A stretch of DNA of 10,647 nt from JBBDRV01 sp040905285 (GTDB taxonomy: Bacteria; Bacteroidota; Rhodothermia; Balneolales; Balneolaceae). Each line of letters begins with the position of its first letter. The first letter of the stretch is position 1. The stretch is taken from assembly GCA_040905285.1 (NCBI GenBank), contig JBBDRV010000046.1, positions 1 to 10,647 of the forward strand. Direction: 5' to 3'. The notes under the pieces were generated by a model that made no database searches, was not told the DNA's origin, and saw only the letters and a program-made list of their open reading frames with translations. Shown in pieces: positions 1-6,336 of this stretch. Both the position numbers and the translations under genes were made by a program.

Positions 1-111
1 TTCCGTAACCCCGCTACGAACCTCAAAAGTCGTGTTCCACTGTGCCAAAATCTCACTCTGCTCGCTTTCTGTTCCCAAGTCCGACAGACTGCTTGCAGCT
101 GACCATCTCAT
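1..111 (-). CDS. N-terminal fragment of an unidentified protein, possibly FIST-domain (partial at window edge)
   Basis: An open frame of 37 codons starts at an ATG at position 111 and runs off the left edge with no stop. It begins MRWSAASSLSD and continues with a Glu/Gln-rich stretch ending in FEVRSGVTE. Seen directly: an uninterrupted frame with a plausible start, divergent from bioB, and no clear Shine-Dalgarno sequence. Inference: the M-R-W-S-A opening followed by a short acidic helix resembles the N-terminus of FIST sensory-domain proteins, which usually start with a Met-Lys/Arg-Trp-x-Ser/Ala pattern. That resemblance is weak evidence. The other minus-strand ATG nearby, at 106, meets a stop after 17 codons. 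With so little sequence this could also be a chance open frame. Confidence 0.35.
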   Translation of the reverse strand, partial: MRWSAASSLSDLGTESEQSEILAQWNTTFEVRSGVTE

Positions 112-262
112 GTTAAGTTGCATAAAGCAGATAATACTTCGATTATTCAAACAGGAACTGTCAGACGGCCGGATCGCAATATTTTGATGATTTTTTATCT
201 GTACCACCCGGATTTACCCGGCATAAGCCTATGATGACTCTCACTACAAGTAACAATTAAAT
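112..262. promoter_or_regulatory. Divergent intergenic spacer upstream of bioB
   Basis: This 151-bp spacer lies between the truncated minus-strand frame and bioB and should hold the bioB promoter. It is A+T-rich in two places: 131-146, where ATAAT and ATTAT form a 5-bp inverted repeat around a 6-bp loop, and 178-199. I could not identify a convincing -35/-10 pair of either the E. coli type or the Bacteroidota type (TTTG / TAnnTTTG). I also found no BirA-type palindrome with TTGT-n-ACAA arms and no BioR-type TTATnnATAA box. No Shine-Dalgarno sequence precedes the bioB ATG; the last 15 bases are A-rich. Confidence 0.4.
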
Positions 263-1276
263 ATGAAAATGGCAAAAATACGCACCGACTGGACACTTGA
301 AGAAATTAAGGACATTTATAACCTGCCCCTGCTGGACCTTATTTACAGGGCGGCAACTGTTCACAGGAACCATCATCATACGGGTGAAGTGCAGGTCTGC
401 ACACTTCTTTCGATTAAGACCGGTGGATGCCCGGAAGATTGTTCATACTGCCCCCAGTCGGCCCGGTACCAGACCGAAGTGGATGCCGAGAAAATGCTTG
501 ACTCCGACGTGATAATTTCCTCTGCAAAAAAAGCAAAACAGGCAGGCAGCACAAGATTTTGTATGGGGGCGGCCTGGCGAAATGCCCGCAACAACAGTGA
601 TTTTGACCGGGTGCTCAGAATGGTCCGTGAAATTACGGACATGGACATGGAGGTTTGCTGTACCCTCGGAATGCTGACCGGTGATCAGGCAAAAAAGCTG
701 AAAGAGGCGGGACTGTATGCTTACAATCATAACCTTGACAGCAGTGAAGATTTTTATAACCGGATTATCTCAACACGTACCTATCAGGAACGGCTGGATA
801 CACTTGATACGGTACGCGAAAACAATATCTCCGTTTGCTGCGGCGGGATTATCGGAATGGGAGAAACGGATGCAGACCGTATCGAGCTGATACATAATCT
901 GGCAACCATGCCGGTTCATCCTGAGTCCGTACCGATTAATGCTTTGATTGCAGTAAAGGGGACACCCATGGAAAACCAGCCCCGTGTCCCCTGGCATCAC
1001 ATGGTCAGGATGATAGCTTCTGCGAGAATTACCATGCCTGATTCGATGGTCCGCCTTTCCGCCGGGCGTGTAAATATGAGCATTGAAGAACAGGCCCATT
1101 GCTTTATGGCCGGAGCCAATTCAATTTTTACCGGTGAAAAACTGCTTACCACCTGCAACAATGATCTGGAGGAAGATAAACACATGTTTCAGCTGCTCGG
1201 TTTAAAACCCAGGGCTTCCTTCAAAAATGTAAAACAGGAGCATATTCCGGAATACCGGAAGGAATCATATAATTGA
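263..1276 (+). CDS. bioB: Biotin synthase (radical SAM)
   Basis: BioB inserts sulfur into dethiobiotin to make biotin, the last step of the pathway, in the cytoplasm. The 337-residue product carries the radical-SAM cluster motif CxxxCxxC at C56, C60 and C63 in the context GGCPEDCSYCPQS. It also has the family's [2Fe-2S] ligands: C100 (RFCMGAAW), C132 (CCTLG), C192 (VCCGGIIGMGE) and R264 (VRLSAGR). YNHNLD at 154-159 is the conserved SAM/substrate-contact segment. Length is normal for the family. The ATG at 263 is used; a second ATG two codons later (269) is equally possible, as neither has a Shine-Dalgarno sequence. It is the only plus-strand gene and is separated from the other bio genes by mtgA and a hydrolase gene, which converge on it with a 48-bp gap. 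The identification is secure. Confidence 0.97.
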   Translation: MKMAKIRTDWTLEEIKDIYNLPLLDLIYRAATVHRNHHHTGEVQVCTLLSIKTGGCPEDCSYCPQSARYQTEVDAEKMLDSDVIISSAKKAKQAGSTRFCMGAAWRNARNNSDFDRVLRMVREITDMDMEVCCTLGMLTGDQAKKLKEAGLYAYNHNLDSSEDFYNRIISTRTYQERLDTLDTVRENNISVCCGGIIGMGETDADRIELIHNLATMPVHPESVPINALIAVKGTPMENQPRVPWHHMVRMIASARITMPDSMVRLSAGRVNMSIEEQAHCFMAGANSIFTGEKLLTTCNNDLEEDKHMFQLLGLKPRASFKNVKQEHIPEYRKESYN

Positions 1277-1324
1277 TATGCAACCCTCTGACGAACAACC
1301 ACTGGGGTAACCCGGATGCAACCC

Positions 1325-2470
1325 CTACTGCTCCAGGAATGAAAGCAGGGTTTCCGCAAACTTATCAAACGATTCCAAATGGGGTGAGTGGCCGACATTT
1401 TCAAATTCTGAAAGTACAGCATCCGGAATCATATCGGCAGCACGTTTTCCCAGATCCGGGTAATATCCCATGGTACGGGCAATGGCGGGTTCTGCACGGT
1501 TGCGTCCCGGCGCTGTACGATCTTCCTGCCCTATTATCAAAAGCGTCGGGCTTTCAATATGAGGAAATTCGTGGATCACCGGCTGTTCATAGAACATCTG
1601 TGATGTCAGTGCGGAGACACGGGCAAGCCGGGGATAATCACCGCTGAGCGTCCACCTGTAGTGAACCTGTACATAGACTTCATATTCCGGTTCCCACTCC
1701 ACATAATAAGCTTCATGGTATCCCCGGATCGCCTCTTCGGTGGTGTTTAAAACGTTTTCATATATCCGGCTGACCGGTATCCAGGGCGTTTTGATGCGAT
1801 AATCTTCCAGCCCGATCGGGTTTATCAGAATCAGCTGACCGGCCACATCGGGATACATCAGTGCAAATCTGGCGGCAACCATCCCCCCCATCGAATGTCC
1901 GGCTACGGCCGCTTTATCTATGCCCAGGGTATCCAGCAGCTGCCGGGTGTGCTGACCCATCTGATGAAAACTGTAGTTCACATCGGGTTTGGATGATTTT
2001 CCAAAGCCTATCTGGTCGGGAACAACGACCCGGTAGCCATTCTGCGCAAGCAGGCGAATGGTATCCTCCCAGTAAGCCCCAAAAAAATTCTTCCCGTGCA
2101 TCAGCAACACTGTACGTCCGTTGGCTTCACCAGTCGGTGCAACATCCATATACGCCATCCTTACATCTTTTCCTTCCATTTTTAATGAGAGGAATTCCGG
2201 CGGATACGGGTAGTCAAAATTCTCGAGTGCGATTCCCAGAGGTCCGGTATCAGAACGGTCCTGCGCCTGCAAATGCCGGGCCGGCCAGCCTGCAAAGAGG
2301 ACAAAAAGAAAACCGGCCAGAATCAGGGAAACATATTGTCGGCCCGGTATATTTGCCGGTTTATTCAAAAGCCTGTTCATCTGCTTATTTACCTGCTTAT
2401 GCAACAGTCTGTTCATCTTGTTCATCTGCTTGTTCATCTGCTTGTTCATCTGCTTGTTCATCAGTGTCAT
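1325..2470 (-). CDS. Secreted alpha/beta hydrolase with repeat-rich signal peptide
   Basis: This is an alpha/beta-hydrolase-fold enzyme of 381 residues; the substrate is unknown. The catalytic set is complete: oxyanion-hole HGKNF at 125-129, nucleophile S193 in GHSMGG, acid D317 in GQEDRTAPG and H361 in VGHSPHLE. A hydrophobic stretch at about 46-60 followed by PARHLQAQ reads as a Sec signal peptide with cleavage near residue 70, so the enzyme is probably exported to the periplasm or the envelope. The start at 2470 is chosen because GGGGAG lies seven bases upstream. The frame stays open to 2761, but that extension crosses the intergenic repeats and the end of mtgA. The N-region before the hydrophobic core is unusually long (about 45 residues), very basic, and built of MNKQ repeats. 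It converges on bioB. Epoxide hydrolase, haloalkane dehalogenase or esterase cannot be told apart here. Confidence 0.85.
   Translation of the reverse strand: MTLMNKQMNKQMNKQMNKMNRLLHKQVNKQMNRLLNKPANIPGRQYVSLILAGFLFVLFAGWPARHLQAQDRSDTGPLGIALENFDYPYPPEFLSLKMEGKDVRMAYMDVAPTGEANGRTVLLMHGKNFFGAYWEDTIRLLAQNGYRVVVPDQIGFGKSSKPDVNYSFHQMGQHTRQLLDTLGIDKAAVAGHSMGGMVAARFALMYPDVAGQLILINPIGLEDYRIKTPWIPVSRIYENVLNTTEEAIRGYHEAYYVEWEPEYEVYVQVHYRWTLSGDYPRLARVSALTSQMFYEQPVIHEFPHIESPTLLIIGQEDRTAPGRNRAEPAIARTMGYYPDLGKRAADMIPDAVLSEFENVGHSPHLESFDKFAETLLSFLEQ
2360..2461 (-). repeat. 12-bp in-frame minisatellite (MNKQ units) in the hydrolase signal peptide
   Basis: Read on the minus strand, ATGAACAAGCAG occurs three times exactly in tandem (2461-2426). 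It is followed by a 9-bp unit ATGAACAAG and then by degenerate copies that encode MNRLLHKQ, VNKQ and MNRLLNK. The unit is a multiple of three, so gain or loss of copies would lengthen or shorten the protein without a frameshift. Every perfect unit carries an ATG. It lies just after the chosen start at 2470 and encodes the positively charged N-region of the signal peptide. Confidence 0.85.
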
Positions 2471-2477
2471 TGGGCAG

Positions 2478-2483
2478 CTCCCC
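2478..2483 (-). promoter_or_regulatory. Ribosome binding site for the alpha/beta hydrolase
   Basis: GGGGAG lies seven bases before the ATG at 2470 on the minus strand. It is one of the few clear Shine-Dalgarno sequences in the window, and it decides the start among the many in-frame ATG codons of the repeat that follows. Confidence 0.6.
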
Positions 2484-2547
2484 AAATTTGTTTTACCATT
2501 ACAGTTTTGAATATGGCAAACCTCGAAGCAAAAGGCCAAATGTGTTA

Positions 2548-2578
2548 TTTCAGACGATTTAAAGCTGAAAAGGCCCCC
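2548..2578. repeat. Direct repeat copy 1 containing a 23-bp inverted repeat
   Basis: TTTCAG (2548-2553) and CTGAAA (2565-2570) form a 6-bp inverted repeat around an 11-base A+T-rich centre, followed by AAGGCCCCC. It matches copy 2 at 2621-2652 except for one substitution in the centre and one extra G in the G/C tail of copy 2. It lies about 80 bp upstream of the hydrolase start. It could be a regulator site or a weak hairpin; nothing in the sequence decides between these. Confidence 0.7.
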
Positions 2579-2620
2579 ACTAACCTGCCGAACTGGCTCC
2601 TCTATACGGCTATCGGAAAA

Positions 2621-2652
2621 TTTCAGATGATTTAAAGCTGAAAAGGGCCCCC
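2621..2652. repeat. Direct repeat copy 2 containing a 23-bp inverted repeat
   Basis: TTTCAG (2621-2626) and CTGAAA (2638-2643) again flank an 11-base centre, and the G/C tail AAGGGCCCCC runs up to the mtgA stop codon. The offset from copy 1 is exactly 73 bp, close to seven helical turns. On the minus strand the hairpin is followed by TTTT, so this copy could also act as a weak terminator after mtgA. The stem is only 6 bp and A+T-rich. Confidence 0.7.
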
Positions 2653-3521
2653 TACCGGAGCGTATCCGGCAGACTGTCGGGAACGCCGTTACGATCATAG
2701 ATGGACCCATTTGCTTGACTTGTGGAATCCTCATCTCCGTCCAGTGCGGGTTCTCTTCCAAAATCCCATGGAAGCGGATCGGAGTCGGGAACGAAGTCTG
2801 TTGTATCGCGTTCAGGTTCCGGAAGGTAGGAAGACCCTGTCAACCGGCTCATCTGCCGGAGTATCCACCGGCTGCGTTCCACAGTGTATGGCGAGGGCGG
2901 TTCCACTCTCATTCTTTTGGGACTCGGCAGAACAGCCGCCAGACGGGCGGACGCATCTGCGTCGAGACCGGCCGGCGGAATACTCAGCAGCACCGGTGCA
3001 GCTCTCCCGACACCAAAAATTCCGGGGCCGAACTCCGCAATATTGAGGTACATCTCCAGTATCCGCTCCTTCGTCCAGAAGAAATCAATCATCACCGCCA
3101 GTCCCGCTTCGATTCCTTTTCTGAAGACGGAAGGTGAAGGCCAGAGATAGAGATTTTTAGCTACCTGCTGTGTGATGGTACTTGCCCCGCGCCGCCTTTC
3201 TCCCCTGCTGAATTCTTCAAGCGCATCATCTATCGCAAGCATGTCAATGCCTCTGTGATCCCAGAAGCGCTGATCTTCGGAAGCGACCACCGCCCATTTC
3301 AAATGTTCAGGCAACTCCTCACCGGATACCCAGTTTTCCCGCAGGCTGTAGCGGTCCATCTCCAGTGCATCCCAGTTTTCCTGAAGCGTGAATGCAGTAA
3401 AAGGCGGGTTTATCCAGCGAAGAGAAACGATCGACAAAACCAGCACCAGAGCAAATCCTGCCAGAATACCTGCGGCAATACCAAGATTCCGTCGCGGTCC
3501 GGCTGAAGCTGAGTGTTCCAT
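2652..3521 (-). CDS. mtgA: Monofunctional biosynthetic peptidoglycan glycosyltransferase (GT51)
   Basis: MtgA polymerises lipid II into glycan strands on the outer face of the inner membrane. The 289-residue product has a short cytoplasmic N-terminus, one membrane segment at about 13-34, and a GT51 domain at about 60-230. The five GT51 motifs are visible: EDQRFWDHRGID with catalytic E82; GASTITQQVAKNLYL (112-126); RKGIEA with E138; ILEMYLNIAEFGPGIFGV (154-171); and AAVLPSPKR (195-203). No transpeptidase domain follows, so it is a monofunctional enzyme rather than a class A PBP. After about residue 235 there is an extra tail of some 54 residues rich in Asp, Pro and Ser, which is unusual since the family normally ends near 230-245. 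AAAAGGA five bases before the ATG is a good ribosome binding site. It starts 40 bp after bioA and may be co-transcribed with it. Confidence 0.93.
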   Translation of the reverse strand: MEHSASAGPRRNLGIAAGILAGFALVLVLSIVSLRWINPPFTAFTLQENWDALEMDRYSLRENWVSGEELPEHLKWAVVASEDQRFWDHRGIDMLAIDDALEEFSRGERRRGASTITQQVAKNLYLWPSPSVFRKGIEAGLAVMIDFFWTKERILEMYLNIAEFGPGIFGVGRAAPVLLSIPPAGLDADASARLAAVLPSPKRMRVEPPSPYTVERSRWILRQMSRLTGSSYLPEPERDTTDFVPDSDPLPWDFGREPALDGDEDSTSQANGSIYDRNGVPDSLPDTLR

Positions 3522-3561
3522 TTATTTCCTTTTAATCCTTTCAATCTGCTGCAAGAGAGGG

Positions 3562-4860
3562 TTATCCTGTCTCCTGATCACTGTAGATATCCTGCAACAA
3601 GGCGCCGAGCTGCCTGTAGGCGGTGCCCAGTTCCCTGCGCGTAATACAGTACGGAGGCATCAGATAGACTACATTCCCCAAAGGCCGGATCAACAGCCCG
3701 AAATCTACACAGGACTCCTTGATCCGATTGCCGATGTCATTCAAATACCCACTTTCATCTTCGCTTTGAAGGTTAAAAGCTGCTATGGAGCCTTTGACCC
3801 TTGCCCGTTCGACAAAATCCATTTCTGCTATTTTACTCAGCTCTTCCAGGTGAATCTTTTCCATCCCCGTGAACGCCGGCTCGTTTTTCTCCATTAGATC
3901 AAGTGAAGCCAGCGCCGCAGCACAACCCAGCGGATTGGCAGTATAACTGTGGCCGTGCCAGAGAGTTCCCACAGGATCGCTGGTATTGAAAGCCTCGTAA
4001 ATCCGATCGCTGCATACGGTAACGGCAAGCGGCAGAAAACCGCCGGTGATCCCCTTGGCAAGGCAGATGATATCGGGTTCCGTTCCCGACCTCTCTGCCG
4101 CAAACCAGGCGCCTGTCCGGCCGAAACCGGTCATAACCTCATCAAAAATCAGCAGGGTCTCATATTGCCGGCATATCCGGTGAAGTTTCTGCAGGAACTC
4201 CTCTCGGCACATGCGCATTCCCGCCACTCCCTGCACCAGCGGTTCTATAATGATACCGGCAACCGAACCCGGATCACCTTTAAGCTTTTTTTCCAGTTGA
4301 TCGAGTATGTCATTTTCGCGATCCTCCACGGTTTTGTCCCCAATCCAGGTTTCAGGGTAAGACAGATAGTCCACTTCAAACATAAAATCATCGTAGACGC
4401 GCGTGAAGACGGACCGTGAACCTGCAGACATGGCACCCAGTGTATCCCCGTGATAGGCACCTTCAAATGCAATGAACCGTTTTCTTGACCTGCCGGTGTT
4501 GTGCCAGTACTGGCAGGCCACTTTTAACGCCACCTCAATGGATGTGGATCCGTTGTCGGAATAAAAGATCCGATTCAGCTGCCCCGGCAGCCGGGCTGCC
4601 AGTCGTTCAGCAAACCGTTCGGCCGGCTGATGGGAGAAGTTGGCGAAAATAATATGCTCCAGCTCCCGGGCCTGTTCATGAATGGCATTCACTATGTACG
4701 GATGACAGTGGCCGTGCAGGTTGACCCACCAGCTTGAGATACAGTCCATAATGCGCCGGCCATCCTCAAGTGTTACCCACAGCCCGTTGCCTCTTATAAC
4801 TTTAAGTGGTTCAGGGGCATCTTTTAAAATAGTAAAGGGCTTCCAGATATTAGGATGCAT
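3562..4860 (-). CDS. bioA: Adenosylmethionine-8-amino-7-oxononanoate aminotransferase (DAPA synthase)
   Basis: BioA is a cytoplasmic PLP enzyme that transfers the amino group of SAM to KAPA to give 7,8-diaminopelargonate, the step between BioF and BioD. The 432-residue length matches the family. It opens with the typical IWKPFT motif and has SSWWVNLHGH at 42-51, where the paired Trp line the substrate pocket. DNGSTSIEVALK (102-113) binds the PLP phosphate, D240 in IFDEVMTGFGRTG contacts the PLP ring nitrogen, and K269 in CLAKGITGG is the Schiff-base lysine. Near the C-terminus IRPLGNVVYLMPPY carries the Arg expected to hold the KAPA carboxylate. The start at 4860 overlaps the end of bioD by 11 bp in another frame, indicating translational coupling. 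No Shine-Dalgarno sequence is evident. The SAM-type IWxPFT and WW motifs argue against the lysine-using BioK of Bacillus. Confidence 0.96.
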   Translation of the reverse strand: MHPNIWKPFTILKDAPEPLKVIRGNGLWVTLEDGRRIMDCISSWWVNLHGHCHPYIVNAIHEQARELEHIIFANFSHQPAERFAERLAARLPGQLNRIFYSDNGSTSIEVALKVACQYWHNTGRSRKRFIAFEGAYHGDTLGAMSAGSRSVFTRVYDDFMFEVDYLSYPETWIGDKTVEDRENDILDQLEKKLKGDPGSVAGIIIEPLVQGVAGMRMCREEFLQKLHRICRQYETLLIFDEVMTGFGRTGAWFAAERSGTEPDIICLAKGITGGFLPLAVTVCSDRIYEAFNTSDPVGTLWHGHSYTANPLGCAAALASLDLMEKNEPAFTGMEKIHLEELSKIAEMDFVERARVKGSIAAFNLQSEDESGYLNDIGNRIKESCVDFGLLIRPLGNVVYLMPPYCITRRELGTAYRQLGALLQDIYSDQETG

Positions 4861-5494
4861 GGGATAAAAAAGTTTTGGTGAAAGCTTCTTTCAACAGGAC
4901 GGATGACAAATCCGGCAGGCGGGGAAAAGCATACAGCTTATCCACTTTTCCGAAATGACGTATTGCATCTTCATTGGAGGGATTCGGGGGGCCGTTAAGC
5001 ACCACGCCCCAGAGGGGAACCTTGTACTGCTCCAGCATGCGTATGCTCAGGAGAGTATGGTTGATCGTGCCCAGTCCTGACCGGGCGACGAGCAGGACCG
5101 GCAGGTTCAATCTGTAAATCAGGTCCAGCATCGTATGCCGGCGGTTTACCGGGACCAGCAACCCGCCGGCTCCCTCCACAATTAATTTATTCTGACTGAA
5201 AACCGGTAATTTGAAATCGTCAAGACGTATATGGATACCTTCTTTTTCAGATGCTGCGTGTGGGCTCATCGGCAGACTCAGACAGAATTGCTCATCATAA
5301 AAGTAATTCTGTGGAAGGCTCGTCCATTCCCGTACCCGTTCACTGTCGGTCAGCGGCTCCGTGCCTGCCTGTACGGGCTTCCAGTAACCCGCGTTCAAAC
5401 CTGCACAAAATGCTGACGACAAAACGGTTTTCCCCACTCCGGTATCCGTCCCTGTTATAAAAAGCCTGTCGGGTATCTGGTTGCTGCCGGTCAT
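4850..5494 (-). CDS. bioD: Dethiobiotin synthetase
   Basis: BioD closes the ureido ring of dethiobiotin from DAPA, CO2 and ATP in the cytoplasm. The 214-residue product (225 in E. coli) has a P-loop GTDTGVGKT at 15-23, a substrate-contact YWKPVQAGTE with K39, the second nucleotide-site motif IVEGAGGLLVPVN, and a late GVVLNGPPNP segment expected to recognise the adenine. The frame is open upstream to 5566, but the ATG at 5494 is chosen. It forms an ATGA overlap with the bioC stop and places the P-loop at the usual distance from the N-terminus. The 3' end overlaps bioA by 11 bp. The gene is therefore coupled on both sides within the bioF-H-C-D-A run. Confidence 0.95.
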   Translation of the reverse strand: MTGSNQIPDRLFITGTDTGVGKTVLSSAFCAGLNAGYWKPVQAGTEPLTDSERVREWTSLPQNYFYDEQFCLSLPMSPHAASEKEGIHIRLDDFKLPVFSQNKLIVEGAGGLLVPVNRRHTMLDLIYRLNLPVLLVARSGLGTINHTLLSIRMLEQYKVPLWGVVLNGPPNPSNEDAIRHFGKVDKLYAFPRLPDLSSVLLKEAFTKTFLSHAS

Positions 5495-6267
5495 AAATCT
5501 TTTTTTAATGCCAGAAATACAAGATGCCAGGTAACCCTGACAGGTCCGGTTGACGACTCGTCCCAATGGCGCATTAAAAGTTTTAACTGGTCACGGGTCA
5601 GTTTTCTGTCATGGGTTGTTGAATCCGCTCCGATATTCTTCAGATAACGGAAAAATGACAAAGAATCGGGAAATTCGGCTGTATGTGCATCCTCGTAGTA
5701 ATCTACCTGAACCGGACCTGTCGATAGCTTGATGACCATCTCCTCAGTGTCAGGCAGCGGATTACCCGTGTAGGGCAGACCCAGTTCCATGCACTTCTGC
5801 CGCCACTCCGGAAAAGAATCACTGCCCGGAAAAGATGTGAGAAGCAGTCCGCCGGGCTTCAGCGCTTCCGCAAAACGGCCGAGGGTCCAGGCGGGATCCC
5901 TGAACCACTGGGCTACGAAATTGCCTGTAACAAGTGCATATGTATCAGAGGATGGTTTAAAACGCTCCGCATCCAGAACCCGGAACGTCAGATTGCTGTT
6001 CGCCGGTTCCATCTTTTCCCTGCAATATAAAAGCATTTCCGGAGAAATATCTGTAATCGTGATAGTCCGGTCAGGGAGAAGCCGGGGCAGTTTCCGGCTT
6101 AGAAAACCTGTACCGGCACCGAGCTCAAGAACCGGTCCTTCCGGAAGAGTCATACACCACGGGGCCAGAGAACGGACAAGCCGGCCGGCCACCTCTTCCT
6201 GTATACGGGCATGCTGTTCATAAACATGCACACTATTTGAAAATTTTTCTTTTACTGTCAGAGTCAT
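5491..6267 (-). CDS. bioC: Malonyl-ACP O-methyltransferase
   Basis: BioC methylates the free carboxyl of malonyl-ACP with SAM. The disguised primer can then be lengthened by fatty-acid synthesis to pimeloyl-ACP methyl ester. The 258-residue product starts with the BioC-specific helix pattern FSNSVHVYEQHARIQEEVA. It is followed by class I methyltransferase motif I VLELGAGTGFLSRKL (46-60), TDISPEML (72-79) after strand 2, and LVTGNFVAQWFRD (112-123) in the position of BioC's conserved N-x-x-x-QW segment. LKPGGLLLTSFPG (136-148) is motif III. An in-frame TAA six codons upstream fixes the start near 6267. It is preceded by the largest gap in the bio run (69 bp) and its stop forms ATGA with bioD. 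Neighbours and N-terminal pattern together separate it from generic methyltransferases. Confidence 0.92.
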   Translation of the reverse strand: MTLTVKEKFSNSVHVYEQHARIQEEVAGRLVRSLAPWCMTLPEGPVLELGAGTGFLSRKLPRLLPDRTITITDISPEMLLYCREKMEPANSNLTFRVLDAERFKPSSDTYALVTGNFVAQWFRDPAWTLGRFAEALKPGGLLLTSFPGSDSFPEWRQKCMELGLPYTGNPLPDTEEMVIKLSTGPVQVDYYEDAHTAEFPDSLSFFRYLKNIGADSTTHDRKLTRDQLKLLMRHWDESSTGPVRVTWHLVFLALKKDL

Positions 6268-6336
6268 CGATCCGAATGTGTCTTATAATGCAAGATGTCT
6301 GGTGCAAGATGTCAGCCATCCGCTACCCGCATCTGA
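6268..6336 (-). other. 69-bp spacer between the esterase gene and bioC with an 11-bp tandem-like repeat
   Basis: TGCAAGATGTC occurs twice on the plus strand, at 6289-6299 and 6303-6313, an offset of 14 bp. A minus-strand TATAAG (6287-6282) lies just downstream of the repeat and might be part of an internal promoter for bioC, but no -35 at standard spacing was found. No strong hairpin or terminator is visible. Confidence 0.4.

Noticed and set aside
112..262. Biotin-repressor operator upstream of bioB
   Set aside because: Scattered TGTTAAG- and TAACAA-like words occur but do not pair into a palindrome with the usual spacing.
1277..1324. Bidirectional terminator between bioB and the hydrolase gene
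   Set aside because: The 48-bp convergent gap contains only a 3-bp GGG/CCC stem and no T-run, so no intrinsic terminator can be supported.
2360..2461. Phase variation by frameshift in the minisatellite
   Set aside because: The unit is 12 bp and the partial unit 9 bp, so slippage by whole units keeps the reading frame and cannot switch the gene off by frameshift.
1861..2562. Plus-strand open frame of 233 codons antisense to the hydrolase gene
   Set aside because: Its translation is low-complexity Ser/Ala/Cys/Pro-rich text, including the reverse reading of the 12-bp repeat. The minus-strand frame has a full catalytic triad.
2471..2761. Upstream extension of the hydrolase frame to a start at 2761 (97 extra residues)
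   Set aside because: The extension runs through the end of mtgA and both direct repeats, and would place the signal peptide about 140 residues into the protein. The ATG at 2470 has a clear GGGGAG ribosome binding site.
5495..5566. Longer bioD beginning at 5566
   Set aside because: It would overlap bioC by 76 bp and add 24 residues before the P-loop. The ATG at 5494 in the ATGA overlap gives a normal BioD N-terminus.
6231..6317. Short leader open frame overlapping the bioC start
   Set aside because: A minus-strand ATG at 6317 opens about 28 codons, but they include the duplicated 11-mer and overlap bioC, with no ribosome binding site or recognisable leader-peptide content.
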